Positions 16,339 to 25,427 of a stretch of DNA of 32,621 bases are shown here, in pieces. The notes below the pieces were generated by a model. That model made no database searches. It was not told where the DNA came from and worked only from the letters and a program-made list of their open reading frames with translations. The stretch's first letter is position 1, and every line of letters begins with the position of its first letter. The translations under genes were made by a program, and so were the position numbers. Source of the stretch: Vibrio ordalii ATCC 33509 (lineage in GTDB: Bacteria; Pseudomonadota; Gammaproteobacteria; Enterobacterales; Vibrionaceae); assembly GCA_000257205.1 (NCBI GenBank), contig AEZC01000011.1, positions 1-32,621 on the forward strand. The letters are read 5' to 3'.

Positions 16339-17295
16339 TCAAAATTTAAAATTAAGTACGAAAAGTAAAGCTTTTTTTAAGCTGAAGTTTATATCAATAA
16401 AAATATAACCATCTGGAGTCGCCAGAGCTTTTCTTCCTTTATAACGCACTATCGCACCCGGCAGATCAATATTGTCCTTTCTCTCGTATTCTCCGACGAC
16501 CCATCGCTGGCCTTTAAAAATGCCTTTGGGTTGATCATAAGCATTAAGCCAAAGCTCTGTACCACGTAGCACATGCCAAATTCGTTCTATCGGCCAATTT
16601 TGCCAATCTATAATTTCTTTGTGTTCTTCGGATTTTAAGTTTCTGGCTCGAAGAGTTGAACTATGGCTTGGCTGGGGAATTCGTGGTGCCGAACCCGATT
16701 TTATAGCTTGGATTGCCTTTACAAGCAGAGAAGAGCCAACACCACCAATTAGCTTATCCAGCCTTTCAGGTGACTTGATTCCTAAAGGGATATGCACACG
16801 TTCCTGAAAGATGATATCTCCAGTATCTTCACCTTCATCAATATAATGGACCGTTACACCTGGGTTCATTTCCATATTATAGTACTGCCAAAAATCTGGA
16901 TTAGGCCCACGATACTCTGGCAACATTGATGGATGTAGGTTTATAACCCCATATTTGGGAATATCTATTAAATCTTTTTTAAGGAGTTGAGACATGCTAA
17001 AAACTACAATCAGGTCGGGGTTGAGTTCCTTAACCCAATTAGTTACCTCTGCATCTCTTCCTTTTGATATATAGTTATATCTTATATTTCTAATCTCACA
17101 GAATTGCTTCAACGTTTTCTTTCTCCCCAAGAAAATCCTGTGTATTTTTTGGGCAAACTGAAAAAGAAAAGGTTTTTCTTGCTTTTCACTCCAACCTCGT
17201 GGCATAGACTCAACGATACCTAAAATCTCATGGCCACTATCTAATACAGGTGAGACAATACGCGTCAACCCACTTGTAATTATCAGAATTCGCAT
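16339..17295 (-). CDS. Sugar N-formyltransferase (methionyl-tRNA formyltransferase fold)
   Basis: This 318-residue protein has the formyl-THF-dependent transferase core: VINLHPSMLPEYRGPNP with Asn119 and His121, and Asp157 in EGEDTGDIIFQ, completing the N-H-D catalytic set. A C-terminal domain follows with DWQNWPIERIWHVLRGTELW, as in sugar formyltransferases with an FMT-C-like region. In an O-antigen operon it should formylate an amino sugar (nucleotide-linked, in the cytoplasm), giving NHFo groups. The ATG at 17295 is 7 nt after the amidotransferase TGA. Housekeeping Fmt is improbable because def and the tRNA-binding N-terminal features are absent. Confidence 0.85.
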   Translation of the reverse strand: MRILIITSGLTRIVSPVLDSGHEILGIVESMPRGWSEKQEKPFLFQFAQKIHRIFLGRKKTLKQFCEIRNIRYNYISKGRDAEVTNWVKELNPDLIVVFSMSQLLKKDLIDIPKYGVINLHPSMLPEYRGPNPDFWQYYNMEMNPGVTVHYIDEGEDTGDIIFQERVHIPLGIKSPERLDKLIGGVGSSLLVKAIQAIKSGSAPRIPQPSHSSTLRARNLKSEEHKEIIDWQNWPIERIWHVLRGTELWLNAYDQPKGIFKGQRWVVGEYERKDNIDLPGAIVRYKGRKALATPDGYIFIDINFSLKKALLFVLNFKF

Positions 17296-17302
17296 ATATG
17301 AA

Positions 17303-18757
17303 TCACCAAAAATTCAATTTATTAATAGTTGCAATATTCAGCTTTCTTATGCTCTTCTTTATATTACTTTTAAATTCAGTCTCTGCATCTAATTCTGGAG
17401 ATATTTCTTTTAAAACTTTTGAATTCATTAATGTATCTGAAGCCCACAACCTCAAGTTTCCTCTGAACCAATGTTCTTCCGGAATTGGCCAACCCATTTT
17501 GTCTTTTCGCCAGGTAATTTCATCAGGTAGTTTTTTGTCGAATGCTAGGCGAGCCAAGTATTTAGTCCAACCATTATGCATTTTATAACATGCAGGAACT
17601 TGAGCTAAAAACTCGACTAATCGATAGTCCATAAAGGGCATTCTGGATTCTATACTGTGTCCCATTGAAACACGATCAGAGTAATGAATAAGGTTAATTA
17701 ATCCCTTTTCGATAGCAGATTTTAATTCTAAATTTAATTCAGTAGGTGGTTGTCTCCCTTTTATTTTCTTGAATAGCGCTTGATAAGCTTTCATACCGAA
17801 GATGAACTTAAAATTTGCCATTAAAAAACTAAGCAGTAACGTTTTTTTCGCACCTGGTATTTTTAAGAAATAAAAGAACTCTTTATATAAGTCAATCAAT
17901 GAAATTGATGTTAAATAACTAGCAATGTAAGGTAGATACCCAGCTAACTGCTCATCAGCACCTTGGCCATCTAAAGTTACCTTTACACCTGATTCTTTCA
18001 CTTTAATAAAGGTGTGCCAACCAGACATACAGGTACTTTCTGGTGGATTTTCCATGGCCCAAATCATTTTTTGATGCTCAACAGGAATATCACCTTCCTG
18101 AGGCTCTATTTGATTTGAATTAACATTCAGCGCCTTTGCTAGAAGGTCTATATATACGCTTTCATCACAATTCTGGGTACCATCAGACTTGTAAACAGAA
18201 GAAAAGGTTTCCTGTAGATCAGCTTTACCTTGAGCTCTTAACTGTTCGTTGACTAGGTAAACAATCGAGCTACTGTCTAAACCGCCTGAAAGTGCAGAAC
18301 CCACTTTTACGTCGGCTCTTAAGCGTAGTCTTACCGCATCTGCTAGTAGGTCGTAATATTGTTTGGCGTATTCTTTGGCTTTATTGGGGCAGAAGCGTTC
18401 TTTGCTGGTATTAGTGGTTAATTCCCAGTACCGAGTAAACTTCGGTTGATTGAGCAGTTGTTCTTTGCTACCAAGAAAGTAGTGTGCAAAAGGAAAACGA
18501 TAAACGTTAGCGAAAGCCGTTTCTGCATCGTACTCATTAGGCCCGTTTTCCACGTAGTTTTTCAGGTAGCTTTTGTTGGGTGCTTTTTCTACCAATCCAC
18601 TAGCATAGAGACCTTTAACTTCACTACAAAATACAAATTTATTATTATCTAAGCTGTAATAAAGCGGTTTTTTCCCAAATCGGTCACGTGATATAAAAAA
18701 AACAATCCTCTTTCTTATCATATAGAACGAATGCCCACATACCATTAAAACGGTCAA
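17303..18757 (-). pseudogene. Asparagine-synthase-type sugar amidotransferase, main 3' part (frameshifted gene)
   Basis: From the junction at the T8 tract (plus-strand 18695-18702) this frame encodes ISRDRFGKKPLYYS, the rest of the glutaminase domain, the ATP PP-loop SALSGGLDSSS, and the synthetase domain with KVTLDGQGADEQLAGY, HSIESRMPFMDYRL and WRKDKMGWPIP. Codons before the junction are out of frame with the family. Removing one T joins it to the 5' fragment (KKED-CFF-ISRDRF), giving about 596 residues, normal for AsnB. Relatives in O-antigen loci (e.g. WbpS in P. aeruginosa O6) convert a uronic acid carboxylate to an amide. As written, the gene needs -1 slippage, or is broken, or reflects a sequencing indel. 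Confidence 0.85.
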
Positions 18758-19094
18758 GACAATTTACTCCCCAGTAATCATATGCCGCCATAATGACTTC
18801 CGTATCGGTATCATTATTGAATCGATATCCTACATCAATAAGCTCTTTTTTTATTTCTATATAATTATAAATTTCGCCATTAAAAGTTATTATATATCTA
18901 TCTTGATAAAGCATTGGCTGTTTACCATGCTCGGTTAAATCAACAATAGCTAATCTACGATGTCCAAAGAAAAAACCATCTCCATAATAATGCCCCTCAC
19001 CATCAGGACCTCGATGAATTATTGAATCAGTCATTTTCTTAAGATTCGATTTATCTAATACGCCACTAAAAATATAACCAGCAATTCCACACAT
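18684..19094 (-). pseudogene. Asparagine-synthase-type sugar amidotransferase, 5' part (frameshifted gene)
   Basis: This part starts MCGIAGYIF with the catalytic Cys2 of the class II glutaminase domain, continues with IIHRGPDGEGHY, FGHRRLAIVDL and ITFNGEIYNY, and reaches FNGMWAFVLYDKKEDCFF before ending two codons after the T8 run. The glutaminase domain should continue ISRDRFGKKP, which is found in the next frame. A spliced product would be a whole enzyme, and the fragment alone (136 residues) would not be active. The ATG at 19094 follows wzx by 18 nt. Confidence 0.85.
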
Positions 19095-19112
19095 ATTAAA
19101 CCTTAAAATTTT

Positions 19113-20363
19113 TCAGCATTTAGCTATTTCTTTAGTTCCTTTAAGAATAAGGAACAAATAAATAAGATATAAAACAACTTCATGCACAACAAAAGCAATC
19201 AGAAACTCTTCAATTGAAAGAGAAGAGGAGAAATACAATGTTACACTAATCGTACATAGATAGAGAACTTGCCATAAAACCCCCATCTTTATGTTTTGTT
19301 CTAAACCAAGAACTGCACTTAATGGGCTGACAGCGAAACGTACTGCAACAGCTATGACTAAATAACCTGCATAAACCCCAGCTTGTGACCATTCATTACC
19401 AAAAATAATTGAAAACAAACTTTCACCCCATATGAATAAAACAGGCACAGCGGGGAGGTATATAATAAAAAGTAACAAAAACATTTTTATTATATAAAGA
19501 TTAAGTTTCTCTGGCTCTGTTTGACTTATTTCAACTACCTTTTGAAAGAGAACCTGTGCAATAGCAGATGAAATAATCGATGTCGGCATATTCAAAACAC
19601 GAAAAGTCAGACTAAACATTCCCGTCACGGAATTTGAATAGAACTTCGTCAACAGTATAACCGGCATTTGTACAGCTCCTGCATCGCACAGAGCCCCCCA
19701 AACTCCATAAGTCGGGAACTTATGATACTTTATACCTTGTTTTTGTATCGAATTTATTTTTGATTTTCTTATTAGCGACTTATAGTTTCTATCTTTCTTT
19801 AAAAGGTATATTGAACCAGATACTATTCCTACGAACTGCCCACAAATAAGACCACCTGATACCTGTAAAAAACCAAGTGACGTTTGGGCGAAACCTTGAA
19901 ATAAGCTTTGATTCACACGCGACACTGCTGTGTTTATGAATTTTTTCTGCCTATTATTCCAATAAGTTAGTGCTTGATAAATACCTGTGAACAACACAGA
20001 TACAGGGACTAAGTACAACCAAACAGCAATATCCTCATTACCTAGAAAACGAGCAATTTGCGCATTCCAAATCGATATAGGTATACTAATCAGAAAAGAA
20101 AAAAACAGAGCAACTAGCATTGAAAGTTGCAAAAGAAGACGGGCATCCTCATCATCTTTTGGCAACATAATAGCTATTTCATAACGCCCAGTAGCAACCA
20201 CTCCCAATATAGATACGCATGCTGCATAGAGAGCCAAAAGACCAAAATCTTCTGGTGAAAACATCCGAGTTAGTATAGGAATAATTGCAATGGGTATTGC
20301 TTGAGCAATACCTGTCCCTGTCATTAACGTAAGTACATTTTTTGAAAAGCTTTTATTCAACAA
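19113..20363 (-). CDS. wzx: O-antigen flippase Wzx
   Basis: This 416-residue polytopic protein has about twelve hydrophobic segments. Its N-terminal signature, LTLMTGTGIAQAIPIAIIPILTRMFSPEDFGLLALY, is typical of the polysaccharide transporter (PST/MATE-like) family. Wzx moves the completed undecaprenyl-linked repeat unit across the inner membrane for Wzy. The reading frame begins with TTG codons (20363) overlapping the acyltransferase stop (20353-20355). The first in-frame ATG would remove the N-terminal helix start, so a TTG start, preceded by GAGTGG, is preferred. AT-rich like wzy, as usual. Together with Wzy and Wzz it identifies the pathway as Wzy-dependent. Confidence 0.92.
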   Translation of the reverse strand: MLNKSFSKNVLTLMTGTGIAQAIPIAIIPILTRMFSPEDFGLLALYAACVSILGVVATGRYEIAIMLPKDDEDARLLLQLSMLVALFFSFLISIPISIWNAQIARFLGNEDIAVWLYLVPVSVLFTGIYQALTYWNNRQKKFINTAVSRVNQSLFQGFAQTSLGFLQVSGGLICGQFVGIVSGSIYLLKKDRNYKSLIRKSKINSIQKQGIKYHKFPTYGVWGALCDAGAVQMPVILLTKFYSNSVTGMFSLTFRVLNMPTSIISSAIAQVLFQKVVEISQTEPEKLNLYIIKMFLLLFIIYLPAVPVLFIWGESLFSIIFGNEWSQAGVYAGYLVIAVAVRFAVSPLSAVLGLEQNIKMGVLWQVLYLCTISVTLYFSSSLSIEEFLIAFVVHEVVLYLIYLFLILKGTKEIAKC

Positions 20364-22215
20364 TATTCCACTCTATAAATATCTCTTCGAAAGTCGGCAA
20401 CGCCTGCTTTGCATACTCAACCACTGCTACTTCATTTAAGTGGTGCTCGTCGTAATAAAGCAATTCACCATTATAAAAAGGAGGACTTTTGAAAACAGGC
20501 AAAAAATTAAGTTCAAGGTAATGAACACGATCAATGACCATGCTTAGATCATATAAGTATTCATTTGTACGCAAATAGTCTGGATTGATATTCACATACG
20601 GTGTCAACCCTAAGGACAAAAACCTCTTAGCACGCTGTGGATTTCGATTTAATAGTGGAACCTGACTCAAAATATAAACTTGCGCCTGTGACGCCATATT
20701 CTGTAAAAAATCACGTAAAGCACGATTAAATTCCTCACTACGGAGATGCCAATTCCAAGATGCCGTTATAAATATTAACTCAACATTCTCCAGATAGGAT
20801 TTTGTCTGTTCAATTTGGGCAACACATGATTGCTGTGCCCATTCAGCAATCCGATTGTAATCAAATCCAGGAATAGTCACGCAACTACTCGCAGTTATAA
20901 CCCTAGCTTTAAAGCCAATTTCTTTTCCAATATGATCAAAAAAGTGATTGAGCATAGCTGCGTGCGAATCGCCCAAGACCAATATCTCTTTTACACTATC
21001 CAGGTCCCCTCTCAGACAATCACCAACTATATGCCCATGGCAATTTTGTGAATCATCGCCATAGCGCAAATACTCTAGTGGCAAGGCTACAGGAGTAAAC
21101 ATGGCATTCACTTTCGCCATGGTCTGAGATGCACCTAATACACCAAAAACCAGAAGCCCCCAACTAAGTGCTTGTTTCTTGTTGGTACTCTTGCTTCTGA
21201 AAACCCGTTCAACCCCATAGTAGGAAACAATAGATAGTATGAATGTCAGCAGAACAAACAGGATGCTGAATTCTATATCGAGTACCTCTGCACTTGTGTA
21301 GTAGCGCAAAAAGGTCAATACTGGCCAATGCCAAAGGTAGAGTGAATAAGACAGCCCACCAAGCCACACCAGAGTTTTGCAACTCAACAATTCGCCTACC
21401 CATCCTTGTGTTGGCTGACTGAGTAGAAGCACGCTTCCAACGACAGGTAACAGAGCTAGAATGCCAGGAAAAGACCCTAGCAGTGGTTGGGTAATTGCAG
21501 AAATAACAATCAACAGCATCCCAAGTATACCAAGCCAGGCAGTGCTTCCCTCCACCCTAGACACTGTTGTTACATACAGAGCTGCCAGACCGCCCACAAA
21601 AAATTCAGGCAGCCGAGCATACAGACTGTAGTAAGTTGCTTGCTCCATGCCCAAAAACCGCAGGCGGTATTCGGCTAATGCAGTTAACCCAATCAATAAA
21701 ACGACAAAAAACCATTTTAATAAGCGAATCGGCAGCAGTAATACAATAAAAGGGGCTAATAAGTAGAACTGGATTTCTACGGCTAATGACCATGTGTGTA
21801 GTAACGGCTGTTCATAACTGGCCGGAGCAAAATAATCACCAAAGTCAGCGAAATACCGATTGCTGCTAAACCAAGTTGCTTTTTCCAACCCTTTTCGAAA
21901 CGTGTTGAAATCACTTGGTAGAAACAATACTGCTGCCACTAGAGCTACTATTATCAGCATCAAAAAGTATGCTGGAACAATCCTCTTAAAGCGACTCACA
22001 TAGAAATATTTCAGAGTTTCAGTAAGAGAATAGCCAGCACTGGATTTTTTATGCAGCAAAATGCTAGTAATTAAAAAGCCAGAAATCACGAGGAAAACAT
22101 CGACACCAACAAAGCCTCCAGGAAGCCATGTCGGGTTTAAGTGAAAAACCATAACAGCAAGTACTGCTATGGCTCTTAATCCTTGAATATCCTTACGATG
22201 AGGAACAGAACTCAC
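20353..22215 (-). CDS. OafA/WbpC-type membrane O-acyltransferase with SGNH domain
   Basis: The 620-residue protein starts RKDIQGLRAIAVLAVMVFHL, the acyltransferase-3 signature, and has PGGFVGVDVFLVISGFLI and about ten membrane spans to residue ~350. A C-terminal SGNH domain follows with the nucleophile block ILVLGDSHAAM and the catalytic Asp-His pair in YYDEHHLNEVAV. Proteins of this two-domain form O-acetylate O-antigen sugars, the membrane part bringing the acetyl group across and the SGNH part transferring it. WbpC in the P. aeruginosa O5 locus occupies a similar place. GTG at 22215 overlaps the wbpE stop by 4 nt. Confidence 0.93.
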   Translation of the reverse strand: MSSVPHRKDIQGLRAIAVLAVMVFHLNPTWLPGGFVGVDVFLVISGFLITSILLHKKSSAGYSLTETLKYFYVSRFKRIVPAYFLMLIIVALVAAVLFLPSDFNTFRKGLEKATWFSSNRYFADFGDYFAPASYEQPLLHTWSLAVEIQFYLLAPFIVLLLPIRLLKWFFVVLLIGLTALAEYRLRFLGMEQATYYSLYARLPEFFVGGLAALYVTTVSRVEGSTAWLGILGMLLIVISAITQPLLGSFPGILALLPVVGSVLLLSQPTQGWVGELLSCKTLVWLGGLSYSLYLWHWPVLTFLRYYTSAEVLDIEFSILFVLLTFILSIVSYYGVERVFRSKSTNKKQALSWGLLVFGVLGASQTMAKVNAMFTPVALPLEYLRYGDDSQNCHGHIVGDCLRGDLDSVKEILVLGDSHAAMLNHFFDHIGKEIGFKARVITASSCVTIPGFDYNRIAEWAQQSCVAQIEQTKSYLENVELIFITASWNWHLRSEEFNRALRDFLQNMASQAQVYILSQVPLLNRNPQRAKRFLSLGLTPYVNINPDYLRTNEYLYDLSMVIDRVHYLELNFLPVFKSPPFYNGELLYYDEHHLNEVAVVEYAKQALPTFEEIFIEWNIVE

Positions 22216-23291
22216 TGTGCCAAACTCTCTACCACACGTTGAATATCTTGCTCAGTCAAATAAGGATGCATTGGTAAACTCATCACTTCTTCTGCAATTT
22301 CATCGCCTATCGGCAATTGAATACTGCTATCAGCAACTGCTGGTTGTTTATTCAAGGGAATGGGATAATGTACGGCAGTTGGAATGCCAGCCTCTTGCAG
22401 CTTGTGCTGAATTTCAGCTCTATTCTTAACTCGGATGGTATATTGTGCCCAAGCCGAAATATTATGTGCTTCCACAAATGGGGTTGAGAGAATACCAGCC
22501 TTATTTAATAAACGAGTATAGGTATTGGCTACCTGATTTCTTAGCTCGATTTCTTCATGCAAAACCTCAAGTTTTGGTAATAAAATCGCAGCTTGTAAGG
22601 TATCTAAACGGCTGTTTACACCTACACGAATATGATGGTAGCGACGATCCTGTCCGTGACGAGCAATTTGGCGCATGACAAGAGCCAATTCATCATCATT
22701 AGTGAAAATAGCACCGCCATCACCATAGCAACCTAATGGCTTAGTTGGGAAAAAACTGGTACAGGCAATGGTGCTTAAGTTACACGATTTTTTGCCTTTG
22801 TAACTGGCCCCAAAACTTTGCGCAGAGTCTTCAATCACTGGTATGCCATACTTGGCGGCAATCGTATTAATTGCATCAAAGTCAGCACATTGTCCATACA
22901 AACTTACTGGAATAATTGCTTTGGTTCTTGGCGTAATAGCCGCTTCTAGTTTAGCCGGGTCTAAATTGTAAGTTTTCGGGCAGACATCAACATAAACCGG
23001 TTTCGCCCCTAAAAGGGCGACGGTTTCTGCGGTGGCGATATAAGTAAATCCGGGGGTTATCACTTCATCACCTGGGCCAACACCTAATGCCATTTGGGCT
23101 ATTTGCAATGCATCAGTACCATTAGCAACCGTGATACAGTGCTTAGCTCCAGTATATGCAATTAATCTTTGCTCTAGTTCAGCCACCTCAGGACCCAAAA
23201 TATACTGACCATGGGCGAGTACTTTCTGAATTCCGACATCAATTTTTTCTTTAATTCGCGCCTGCTGCGCACCCAAATCAATAAACTGCAT
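22212..23291 (-). CDS. wbpE: DegT/DnrJ/EryC1 PLP aminotransferase, WbpE-like
   Basis: This 359-residue sugar aminotransferase has PLP-binding motifs NGTDALQIA, Asp155 in VIEDSAQSFGA and the Schiff-base Lys184 in SFFPTKPLGCYGDGGA. The C-terminal domain carries HHIRVGVNSRLDTLQAAIL and AVHYPIPLNKQPA. WbpE transaminates UDP-3-keto-GlcNAcA (made by WbpB) at C3, with glutamate as donor. Because wbpB and wbpD relatives lie in the same operon, this assignment is strong, but QdtB or other 3-aminotransferases share the motifs. AGGAG precedes the ATG at 23291. Confidence 0.93.
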   Translation of the reverse strand: MQFIDLGAQQARIKEKIDVGIQKVLAHGQYILGPEVAELEQRLIAYTGAKHCITVANGTDALQIAQMALGVGPGDEVITPGFTYIATAETVALLGAKPVYVDVCPKTYNLDPAKLEAAITPRTKAIIPVSLYGQCADFDAINTIAAKYGIPVIEDSAQSFGASYKGKKSCNLSTIACTSFFPTKPLGCYGDGGAIFTNDDELALVMRQIARHGQDRRYHHIRVGVNSRLDTLQAAILLPKLEVLHEEIELRNQVANTYTRLLNKAGILSTPFVEAHNISAWAQYTIRVKNRAEIQHKLQEAGIPTAVHYPIPLNKQPAVADSSIQLPIGDEIAEEVMSLPMHPYLTEQDIQRVVESLAQ

Positions 23292-23364
23292 TTTTAGCTC
23301 CTAGCCTGATAGCCAAGTGAATCCTCAGCAACTTGCAAATATATTTACATCAAAGAATTATTTA

Positions 23365-23949
23365 TTAGCACTGATGTCTTTTAATCACAGTGTCACCGCT
23401 GAGGGTATAAACAGCACCAGTATGAGGACAAATCACTTCAGCGTCTCCGCTCAATGGCAAGTATAGCTGCTCACCAAATTCACTCATCCAACCTTTTTGT
23501 TTAGCTGGTACACCCACCATCATTGCATAAGCAGGAACATCTTTGTTCACAACTGCCCCCGCGCCGATAAAAGCAAACTCCCCAATAGTTACACCACAGA
23601 CAATCGTACAATTAGCACCAAGCGTAGCCCCTTTTTTGACTAAGGTATCGCGATATTGATCTTTGCGTTCAATCAGTGACCGTGGATTATAAACATTGGT
23701 AAATACCATGCTTGGCCCACAAAATACTCCCTCCTCTAAATGCACATTGTCATACACTGAGACGTTATTTTGAATCTTACAATGATCGCCAATCGTAACT
23801 TTGTTTCCCACAAATACGTTTTGGCCCAGTGACACACCTTGGCCAATATGGGCACCGGCACAAACGTGTGTCCAGTGCCACACTCGGCTGCCATCACCTA
23901 TTTGTGCACCATCATCAATAATGGCTGTTTCGTGTTTAAAATATTTCAT
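23365..23949 (-). CDS. wbpD: Left-handed beta-helix N-acetyltransferase, WbpD-like
   Basis: This 194-residue hexapeptide-repeat acetyltransferase has repeats such as [46 protein letters not shown] and [33 protein letters not shown]. The [31 protein letters not shown] segment is typical of WbpD/WlbB, which acetylates the C3 amine of UDP-GlcNAc3NA using acetyl-CoA. The set WbpB-WbpE-WbpD is complete here. No clear Shine-Dalgarno is seen ahead of the ATG at 23949; an 8-bp hairpin and an ERIC element lie upstream and may modulate its expression. Confidence 0.93.
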   Translation of the reverse strand: MKYFKHETAIIDDGAQIGDGSRVWHWTHVCAGAHIGQGVSLGQNVFVGNKVTIGDHCKIQNNVSVYDNVHLEEGVFCGPSMVFTNVYNPRSLIERKDQYRDTLVKKGATLGANCTIVCGVTIGEFAFIGAGAVVNKDVPAYAMMVGVPAKQKGWMSEFGEQLYLPLSGDAEVICPHTGAVYTLSGDTVIKRHQC

Positions 23950-23971
23950 GAAAAATGTTCTATCGATTGAG

Positions 23972-23994
23972 AAGGGAAGCTGAACACTTCCCTT
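23972..23994. other. Intercistronic hairpin
   Basis: AAGGGAAG (23972-23979) pairs perfectly with CTTCCCTT (23987-23994) around a 7-nt loop. It lies between the ERIC element and the WbpD-like gene. No T-run follows on either strand, so it is not a standard terminator; it may act as an RNA-processing or stability structure in the operon mRNA. Confidence 0.45.
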
Positions 23995-24002
23995 GTGAAG
24001 GC

Positions 24003-24133
24003 TATACCCTTACTACTTGAAGCTGCAGCGGTGTTGGCTACGTTGGTTCACCCCTATCACATAGTTTATCTATGCTCATGGGGATTCATTCACTCACTTG
24101 CCGCCTACCTGCAACTCCAAGTAGTTTGGCTAT
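24003..24133. repeat. ERIC (intergenic repeat unit) element
   Basis: About 131 bp matching the ERIC/IRU layout. It starts TATACCCTTACTACTTGAAG, with the central conserved segments GGTTCACCCCTATCAC and GCTCATGGGGATTCATTCAC (compare the well-known ERIC core around CCTGGGGATTCAC), and ends AACTCCAAGTAGTTTGGCTA. The whole unit is an imperfect palindrome (ACTACTTG...CAAGTAGT near the ends). ERIC units are common between genes in Vibrio and Enterobacteria. It lies between the dehydrogenase and wbpD genes in the same transcription unit, so it would be transcribed and can fold into a long hairpin. Confidence 0.8.
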
Positions 24134-24136
24134 TAA

Positions 24137-25411
24137 TCAAAGGCGGATGTCTGCTTCATCGGCGGTTAATACATGCTTCACATCATAAAGTACATGCTCT
24201 TTTTTACCTAAACGACGTAACTTTTCAACACCCATCTGTTTGGTTTGACTATGATCCACGGCCAGTACGATTGCATCGTAGTAACCATCGCGCAGCTCAT
24301 CAATCAACTCAATACCGTACTCATGCTTCACTTCCTCTTTCGAGGCCCAGCTATCGTATACATCAACTGACATGTTGAAATCTTGCAATTCGTTAACAAT
24401 ATCAATAATTTTGGTATTACGAACATCAGGACAATCACCTTTAAAGGTAAAGCCCATGATCAGCACTTTTGCTTCATCAATATGAATTTTTTTACGTGAC
24501 AGAGATTTAACTAATTGTGTGGCGACGTATTCACCCATACCATCATTAATACGACGACCAGCTAAAATCACCTCTGGTCGATAGCCAACTTCTTGTGCTT
24601 TATGGGTGAGGTAGTAAGGATCCACACTGATGCAGTGACCTCCAACTAACCCCGGCTTGAAATGCAAAAAGTTCCACTTTGTGCCAGCTGCTTTTAAAAC
24701 AGCTTCAGTATCAATACCTAGTCGATTAAAAATTTTGGCAAACTCATTGATTACAGCAATATTTAGATCACGCTGGGTATTTTCAATAACTTTAGCGGCT
24801 TCTGCCACCTTGATTGATGGCGCTTTATGGGTACCAGCAGTGACTATCGAAGCGTATACTTGATCAACAAAATCAGCCACTTCAGGCGTAGAGCCAGAAG
24901 TTATTTTCATGATCGTAGTTAAACGATTCACTTTATCTCCTGGATTGATACGCTCTGGGCTATAACCAGCAAAGAAATCGCGATTAAACACTAAACCTGA
25001 ATTTTTCTCGATGATAGGAAGGCACACTTCTTCCGTTGCACCGGGATAAACTGTTGATTCTAAAACGACAATATCACCGTGGGAGACCACTTTCGCAAGA
25101 GCTTCAGAAGCTTTTTTTAGTGGGTTAAGATCCGGTGTTTTTTCATCTGTGATTGGTGTAGGCACGGTAACGATATAAAAATTACAGTCTTTAATCTCTT
25201 CCAATTGGTGAGTGTAACTCAGCAATGGAGCACTACGCAGTTCCTCTTCGGAACATTCCAAGGTTAAATCAATGCCAGAGTGTAATTCAGCGACCCTTTT
25301 CTGGTTAATATCAAAACCTACCGTGCTAAACTTCTTACCAAACTCAACCGCAAGCGGTAAGCCAACATAGCCTAAACCAATAATGCCAATCTTTACATTT
25401 TCTAACTTCAT
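24137..25411 (-). CDS. wbpO: UDP-N-acetylhexosamine 6-dehydrogenase, WbpO/TviB type
   Basis: This 424-residue UDP-sugar dehydrogenase has NAD-binding [13 protein letters not shown] (9-21), [13 protein letters not shown] and catalytic Cys260 in [18 protein letters not shown], followed by [16 protein letters not shown]. The wording [18 protein letters not shown] is that of the TviB/WbpO group, which oxidises UDP-GlcNAc or UDP-GalNAc to the uronic acid. The P. aeruginosa O5 locus uses WbpA, which as I recall reads differently around the Cys. With wbpB, wbpE and wbpD next to it, it most likely supplies UDP-GlcNAcA to that pathway. The ATG at 25411 is 16 nt from wbpB. The ERIC element begins 3 nt beyond its stop. 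Confidence 0.92.
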   Translation of the reverse strand: MKLENVKIGIIGLGYVGLPLAVEFGKKFSTVGFDINQKRVAELHSGIDLTLECSEEELRSAPLLSYTHQLEEIKDCNFYIVTVPTPITDEKTPDLNPLKKASEALAKVVSHGDIVVLESTVYPGATEEVCLPIIEKNSGLVFNRDFFAGYSPERINPGDKVNRLTTIMKITSGSTPEVADFVDQVYASIVTAGTHKAPSIKVAEAAKVIENTQRDLNIAVINEFAKIFNRLGIDTEAVLKAAGTKWNFLHFKPGLVGGHCISVDPYYLTHKAQEVGYRPEVILAGRRINDGMGEYVATQLVKSLSRKKIHIDEAKVLIMGFTFKGDCPDVRNTKIIDIVNELQDFNMSVDVYDSWASKEEVKHEYGIELIDELRDGYYDAIVLAVDHSQTKQMGVEKLRRLGKKEHVLYDVKHVLTADEADIRL

Positions 25412-25427
25412 TTTTCTTTACTCGTAA

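Noticed and set aside
16339..17295. Housekeeping methionyl-tRNA formyltransferase
   Set aside because: It has the catalytic core, but the context is an O-antigen operon with no def or rsmB neighbours, and the C-terminal part is of the sugar-enzyme kind.
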